In this document: one piece after another, positions 50,352 to 53,690 of the stretch | How positions within the stretch are numbered: the first letter of the stretch is position 1 | How the letters are laid out: each line of letters opens with the position of its first letter | Origin: an uncultured Clostridia bacterium | GTDB lineage: Bacteria; Bacillota; Clostridia; Oscillospirales; Acutalibacteraceae | Reading direction: 5' to 3' | Assembly (NCBI GenBank): GCA_930990065.1 | Contig: CAKNOA010000013.1 | Location: forward strand, 1 to 53,690 | DNA: 53,690 nt | Notes under the pieces: generated by a model | Seen by the model: only the letters and a program-made list of their open reading frames with translations | Databases searched by the model: none | Told to the model about the DNA's origin: nothing | Made by a program: the position numbers and the translations under genes

Positions 50352-52589
50352 TTACATGGATTCGTGGAACGTACGGGCAATGACTTCCAGCTGCTGTTCG
50401 CGGGACAGACGATGGAAGTTCACGGCATACCCCGACACACGGATGGTCAACGTCGGGTATTTGTCCGGATGTTCCATGGCATCGACCAGCGTTTCACGGC
50501 TGAGCACGTTTACATTCAGGTGATGGGCGCCCTGGGCAAAGTAACCATCGAGAATATACGTCAGGTTTCTGACCCTTTGTTCCAGCCCATGGCCCAACGC
50601 ATCGGGCACAATAGAGAACGTATTGCTGATCCCATCCTGGCACACATCGCGGTACGGAATCTTCGCCACCGAGTTCAGGGACGCCAGCGCACCGGATTTA
50701 TCGCGGCCGTGCATGGGGTTGGCGCCGGGAGCCAGCGGCTCGCCGCCTTTGCGCCCGTCGGGGGTGGAACCGGTCTTCTTGCCATACATCACGTTGCTGG
50801 TGATGGTCAACGCCGACAGCGTGTGAATGGCGTTACGGTACAACGGGTGCTTTTTCAGTTCGTTGCTGAACCGGGTCACGATGTTAACGGCCAAATCATC
50901 GGCACGGTCGTCGTCGTTGCCGTATTTGGGGAAATCCCCTTCAATTTCAAAGTCAATGGCCACACCCTGTTCGTTGCGGATGGGCTTTACTTTGGCATAC
51001 CGGATGGCCGACAAGCTGTCCGCCGCCACCGAAAGGCCCGCAATACCAAAGGCCATCAGCCGCTGCACATTGGTATCGTGCAAAGCCATCTGGCTGGCTT
51101 CATAGGCGTATTTATCATGCATGAAGTGGATGATGTTGTTCGCATCCACATACAGTTCGGCTTCGTATTCCAGCACCTTTTTGTAGTTGTCCCACACTTT
51201 GTCGTAATCCAGTACGTCGTCGGTAATGGGTTCAATACCGGGCACAATCACTTCACCCAGCTTTTCATCCACACCGCCGTTGATGGCATACAAAAGGGAT
51301 TTCGCCACATTGCAGCGGGCACCGAAGAACTGCATCTGCTTGCCCACTTTCATGGCGGACACGCAGCAGGCAATGGCGTAGTCGTCGCCATACACCGGAC
51401 GCATCACATCGTCGTTTTCATACTGTACGGAATCGGTCTGGATGGAAATCTTCGCGCAGTATTCCTTGAAAGCTTTGGGCAGGTGTTCGCTCCACAACAC
51501 CGTCATGTTGGGTTCCGGCGCCGTGCCTAAGTTAATCAGCGTGTGCAGATACCGGAAGCTATTTTTGGTCACCAGCGGTTTGCCGTTCAGGCTCACACCG
51601 CCGATGGATTCCGTCACCCACGTGGGATCGCCGCCGAACAGTTCGTTGTAATCGGGGGTGCGCAAATGGCGGATCAGGCGCAGTTTGATGATGAACTGGT
51701 CGATCAGTTCCTGGGCTTCTTCTTCGGTAATCACCCCGTTGACCAGGTCGCGCTGGATATAAATATCCAGGAACGTGGACGTACGGCCCAGGGACGTGGC
51801 CGCGCCGTTATTTTCCTTCGTACCGGCCAGGTAAGCCATATACACGGCCTGCACGGCGTCATGAGCCGTGACAGCCGGTTTCGTAATATCCACCCCGTAC
51901 GAAGCCGCCATGGTAGCAATGTCGCGCAGGGCGCGAATCTGCATGCTCACTTCTTCGCGCAAGCGGATGCGTTCGTCATTCATGGGCCCGTCCAGTTTTT
52001 CCAGATCCTTCTTTTTCTGTTCAATCAGAAAATCAATACCGTACAGGGCCACCCGGCGGTAGTCGCCGATAATGCGTCCGCGGCCGTAGGCATCGGGCAA
52101 CCCGGTGAGCAGCCCGGCATGACGGGCTTTCCGTACCCGGGTGGGGTACGCGTCAAACACACCGTCGTTGTGGGTTTTGCGGTATTCGGTAAAATGGCGG
52201 CGAATCTCGGGATCCAGTTCATAGCCGTACGCCTTCAGGCTCTGTTCGGCCATGCGCATGCCGCCATACAGGTTGACCATCCGCTTTAAAGGCGCATCGG
52301 TCTGCAGCCCCACGATGACTTCGTTTTCTTTATCGATATAGCCGGGTTCAAAATTGCAGATACCCGAGATCCGGTGGGTTTCTACATCCAGTACCCCGCC
52401 GTTTTTCAGTTCCTGCATGAGCAGATCGCTGCATGTATCCCACACTTTGCGGGTTTTTTCCGTGGGCCCTTTCAGGAAACTATCATCCCCTTCATACAGT
52501 GTGTAGTTCTTCTGAATAAAGTTGCGCACGTCGATTTCTTCCTGCCAAATTCCGGGGCGGAATCCTGCCCAAGCCGTTTTATTTTCCAT
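50352..52589 (-). CDS. pflB: formate C-acetyltransferase (pyruvate formate-lyase)
   Basis: This 745-residue glycyl-radical enzyme splits pyruvate with CoA into acetyl-CoA and formate. The adjacent catalytic cysteines are in ACCVSAM, and the radical glycine is Gly720 in RVSGYAVNF near the C-terminus. Length and motifs are those of true PFL, not of a diol dehydratase or choline lyase. AGGAGG lies 11 bases before the ATG. It is downstream of its activase gene by 32 bases; more often pflB comes first. Confidence 0.96.
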   Translation of the reverse strand: MENKTAWAGFRPGIWQEEIDVRNFIQKNYTLYEGDDSFLKGPTEKTRKVWDTCSDLLMQELKNGGVLDVETHRISGICNFEPGYIDKENEVIVGLQTDAPLKRMVNLYGGMRMAEQSLKAYGYELDPEIRRHFTEYRKTHNDGVFDAYPTRVRKARHAGLLTGLPDAYGRGRIIGDYRRVALYGIDFLIEQKKKDLEKLDGPMNDERIRLREEVSMQIRALRDIATMAASYGVDITKPAVTAHDAVQAVYMAYLAGTKENNGAATSLGRTSTFLDIYIQRDLVNGVITEEEAQELIDQFIIKLRLIRHLRTPDYNELFGGDPTWVTESIGGVSLNGKPLVTKNSFRYLHTLINLGTAPEPNMTVLWSEHLPKAFKEYCAKISIQTDSVQYENDDVMRPVYGDDYAIACCVSAMKVGKQMQFFGARCNVAKSLLYAINGGVDEKLGEVIVPGIEPITDDVLDYDKVWDNYKKVLEYEAELYVDANNIIHFMHDKYAYEASQMALHDTNVQRLMAFGIAGLSVAADSLSAIRYAKVKPIRNEQGVAIDFEIEGDFPKYGNDDDRADDLAVNIVTRFSNELKKHPLYRNAIHTLSALTITSNVMYGKKTGSTPDGRKGGEPLAPGANPMHGRDKSGALASLNSVAKIPYRDVCQDGISNTFSIVPDALGHGLEQRVRNLTYILDGYFAQGAHHLNVNVLSRETLVDAMEHPDKYPTLTIRVSGYAVNFHRLSREQQLEVIARTFHESM

Positions 52590-52621
52590 ACCGAAAAAAT
52601 CCTCCTTTAGCTTCGTGCCTT

Positions 52622-53341
52622 TTATACATCAAAATATCTTTTTTGCAGTTTTTCTACCTGTTTGCGATCCATGGCGGGCGTTCCCTCCAGCGGGTACGGA
52701 ATCCCCATGGTGTGATATTTGTTTTCGCCCAGTTTGTGGTACGGCAGCAGCTCTACTTTAGTCACATTGGGTACCACATCGCGAATATAGGCCTGCAAGG
52801 CCTTCATATGTTCATCGCTGTCCGTTAAGCCCGGTACCACCACGTGGCGCACCCACACTGGGGTCTGGGTACGGCGCACCGCCTGCAAAAAGCGGGTTGT
52901 TTCGTCCCAACTCCGGCCGGTGAGAGCTTTGTACTTCTTTTCGGTGATCTCCTTGACGTCATACAAGATGAGATCCGTATACTGTAAAATCTCATCGTAA
53001 TCCCCCAGGCCACACCCTGCCGTATCCAGGCAAGTGTGAATTCCTTCCTGCCGGCAAAGCTTCAGGCAGGCTAACAGAAACTCGGGCTGCATCAGCGGTT
53101 CGCCGCCGGAAAACGTCACGCCGCCGCCGCTGCGGGCAAAGTACGCCCGAAAGCGCTCGACTTTCTGCAAAAGCTCGCTTGGCGTCATAGGTGTGCCGCC
53201 CTGCCCGCTCCAGGTATCCGGATTATGGCAGAACTGGCATCGCAGTTGGCACCCCTGCAGGAAAACCACGACCCGAATTCCGGGGCCATCGACCAGGCCC
53301 ATGCTTTCAATGGAATGCACAAACCCCTTTTTTTCTTCCAT
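52622..53341 (-). CDS. pflA: pyruvate formate-lyase activating enzyme
   Basis: This 239-residue radical SAM enzyme generates the glycyl radical on PflB. The cluster motif is Cys31-x3-Cys35-x2-Cys38 ([12 protein letters not shown]), and [15 protein letters not shown] is the GGE SAM-binding segment. ATG at 53341 follows AAGGAAG with eight bases spacing; the longer frame would start inside the leader hairpin. It is the first gene of the operon. Confidence 0.94.
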   Translation of the reverse strand: MEEKKGFVHSIESMGLVDGPGIRVVVFLQGCQLRCQFCHNPDTWSGQGGTPMTPSELLQKVERFRAYFARSGGGVTFSGGEPLMQPEFLLACLKLCRQEGIHTCLDTAGCGLGDYDEILQYTDLILYDVKEITEKKYKALTGRSWDETTRFLQAVRRTQTPVWVRHVVVPGLTDSDEHMKALQAYIRDVVPNVTKVELLPYHKLGENKYHTMGIPYPLEGTPAMDRKQVEKLQKRYFDV

Positions 53342-53373
53342 GCCAAACACTTCCTTTCCGATTCCCGGTCCGT

Positions 53374-53425
53374 CGAAAAAAGCCGACAGCCCGGGTGTTC
53401 TTCGCCCAGACGGTCGGCTTTTTCG
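53374..53425 (-). terminator. terminator-like hairpin in the pflA leader (possible attenuator)
   Basis: On the minus strand, CGAAAAAGCCGAC and GTCGGCTTTTTTCG pair around a GC-rich loop and end in six T. It lies after the promoter at 53482-53511 and 33 bases before the pflA start codon, leaving no room for another promoter. Confidence 0.65.
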
Positions 53426-53481
53426 GATCATATTCCATGTGGTTTCTCCACTTCCGTCAGTCATATGATCACCTTGGTCTC

Positions 53482-53511
53482 AGTATACTATACGGGGTTC
53501 CGATTTGTCAA
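53482..53511 (-). promoter_or_regulatory. promoter of the pflA-pflB operon
   Basis: Minus-strand TTGACA and TATACT are separated by 18 bases. A TTAACC sequence just upstream is weakly reminiscent of half a Rex site but does not form a full operator. Confidence 0.7.
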
Positions 53512-53690
53512 CGGTTAATGTCTACCAATTTTGTATGGATTTGATTTTTCCGCGTTTTGCCTAAGAAATTCCTCTTTTCCATGTCGTTTCTTACTTTTTT
53601 ATAAAACAGAACCGCCTGTAAAAAAGCCCGCCGGGAAGTGGACCGAACCAGTAAAAACGGACAATAGACAAAACGCCCCCTGTGTAGGAA
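53512..53690. other. gene-free right edge
   Basis: I find no supportable gene here. On the minus strand CCCGGCGGGC followed by TTTTTT could be the remains of a short terminator for a gene beyond the window. The last 60 bases (GTGGACCGAACCAG, AACGGACAATAGAC) match nothing I can name. Confidence 0.3.

Noticed and set aside
53496-53520. Possible Rex operator at the pfl promoter
   Set aside because: TTGTCAA-CGG-TTAATGT resembles the Rex halves only loosely, with the wrong spacer length and a poor second half.
53631-53690. Possible end of an insertion sequence at the right edge
   Set aside because: The GTGGACCGAACCAG stretch looked IS-like, but there is no partner repeat or transposase in the window to support it.

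Overview
The window looks like chromosome of a strictly anaerobic, moderately GC-rich Gram-positive bacterium (Bacillota, class Clostridia; a gut or rumen Oscillospirales-type organism is my best guess). The evidence is strong Shine-Dalgarno sequences, intrinsic terminators, LicD/TagD/TarI-type surface polymer genes, a Firmicutes-type galT, an FHA-SEDS/PBP cell-division pair, pyruvate formate-lyase, many ferredoxin-type proteins and several enzymes acting on plant or host glycans. I see no transposase, integrase, phage gene, CRISPR array or rRNA.

Layout. (1) 1-8.9 kb, minus strand: a tightly packed redox operon hdrB-hdrC-hdrA-flxD-flxC-flxB-flxA followed by a soluble fumarate-reductase-like iron-sulfur/flavoprotein pair. 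This is the NADH dehydrogenase/heterodisulfide-reductase type of flavin-based electron-bifurcating complex, here apparently tied to a soluble FRD-like module. (2) 9.1-15.4 kb: a PLP aminotransferase, a CE15-like esterase, a VOC protein, a zinc ABC importer (znuA-znuC-znuB order) behind a clear sigma-70 promoter with a perfect palindromic operator, a GNAT acetyltransferase and a 44-residue single-span membrane protein too short for normal gene calling.

(3) 15.7-31.3 kb, plus strand: a ten-gene, visibly AT-richer operon for activation and transfer of a surface-polymer substituent. It has a TPP enzyme, an IspD/TarI cytidylyltransferase, an extended SDR, four LicD-family proteins, a tandemly duplicated acyltransferase-3 protein, a classical SDR, and a TagD fused to a Gfo/Idh-like and a GDPD-like domain. 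It contains no glycosyltransferase, flippase or polymerase. Several domains have lost their catalytic or cofactor motifs (pseudo-SDR, pseudo-LicD, pseudo-Gfo/Idh, pseudo-GDPD). It ends at a tRNA-Leu(UAG) gene, and an 11-bp direct repeat lies at both ends. I consider this the most unusual part of the window.

(4) 31.4-40.5 kb, plus strand: core housekeeping genes pth, mfd, an FHA-SEDS glycosyltransferase with its partner PBP, and an aldo/keto reductase with a ferredoxin tail. (5) 40.5-50.3 kb: carbohydrate metabolism (GH38 alpha-mannosidase, galT, a left-handed beta-helix GlmU-like protein, GH43, ThuA-like protein) with a DUF3783 protein and a divergent-type PRPP synthetase between them. (6) 50.3-53.7 kb, minus strand: pflA-pflB, with a terminator-like hairpin in the leader between promoter and pflA.

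Physiologically the genes fit a glycan fermenter: sugars go through PRPP and Leloir-type enzymes, pyruvate is split by PFL, and NADH is re-oxidised by the Hdr-Flx-FRD complex. Functional statements rest on motifs read by eye; no database search was possible.
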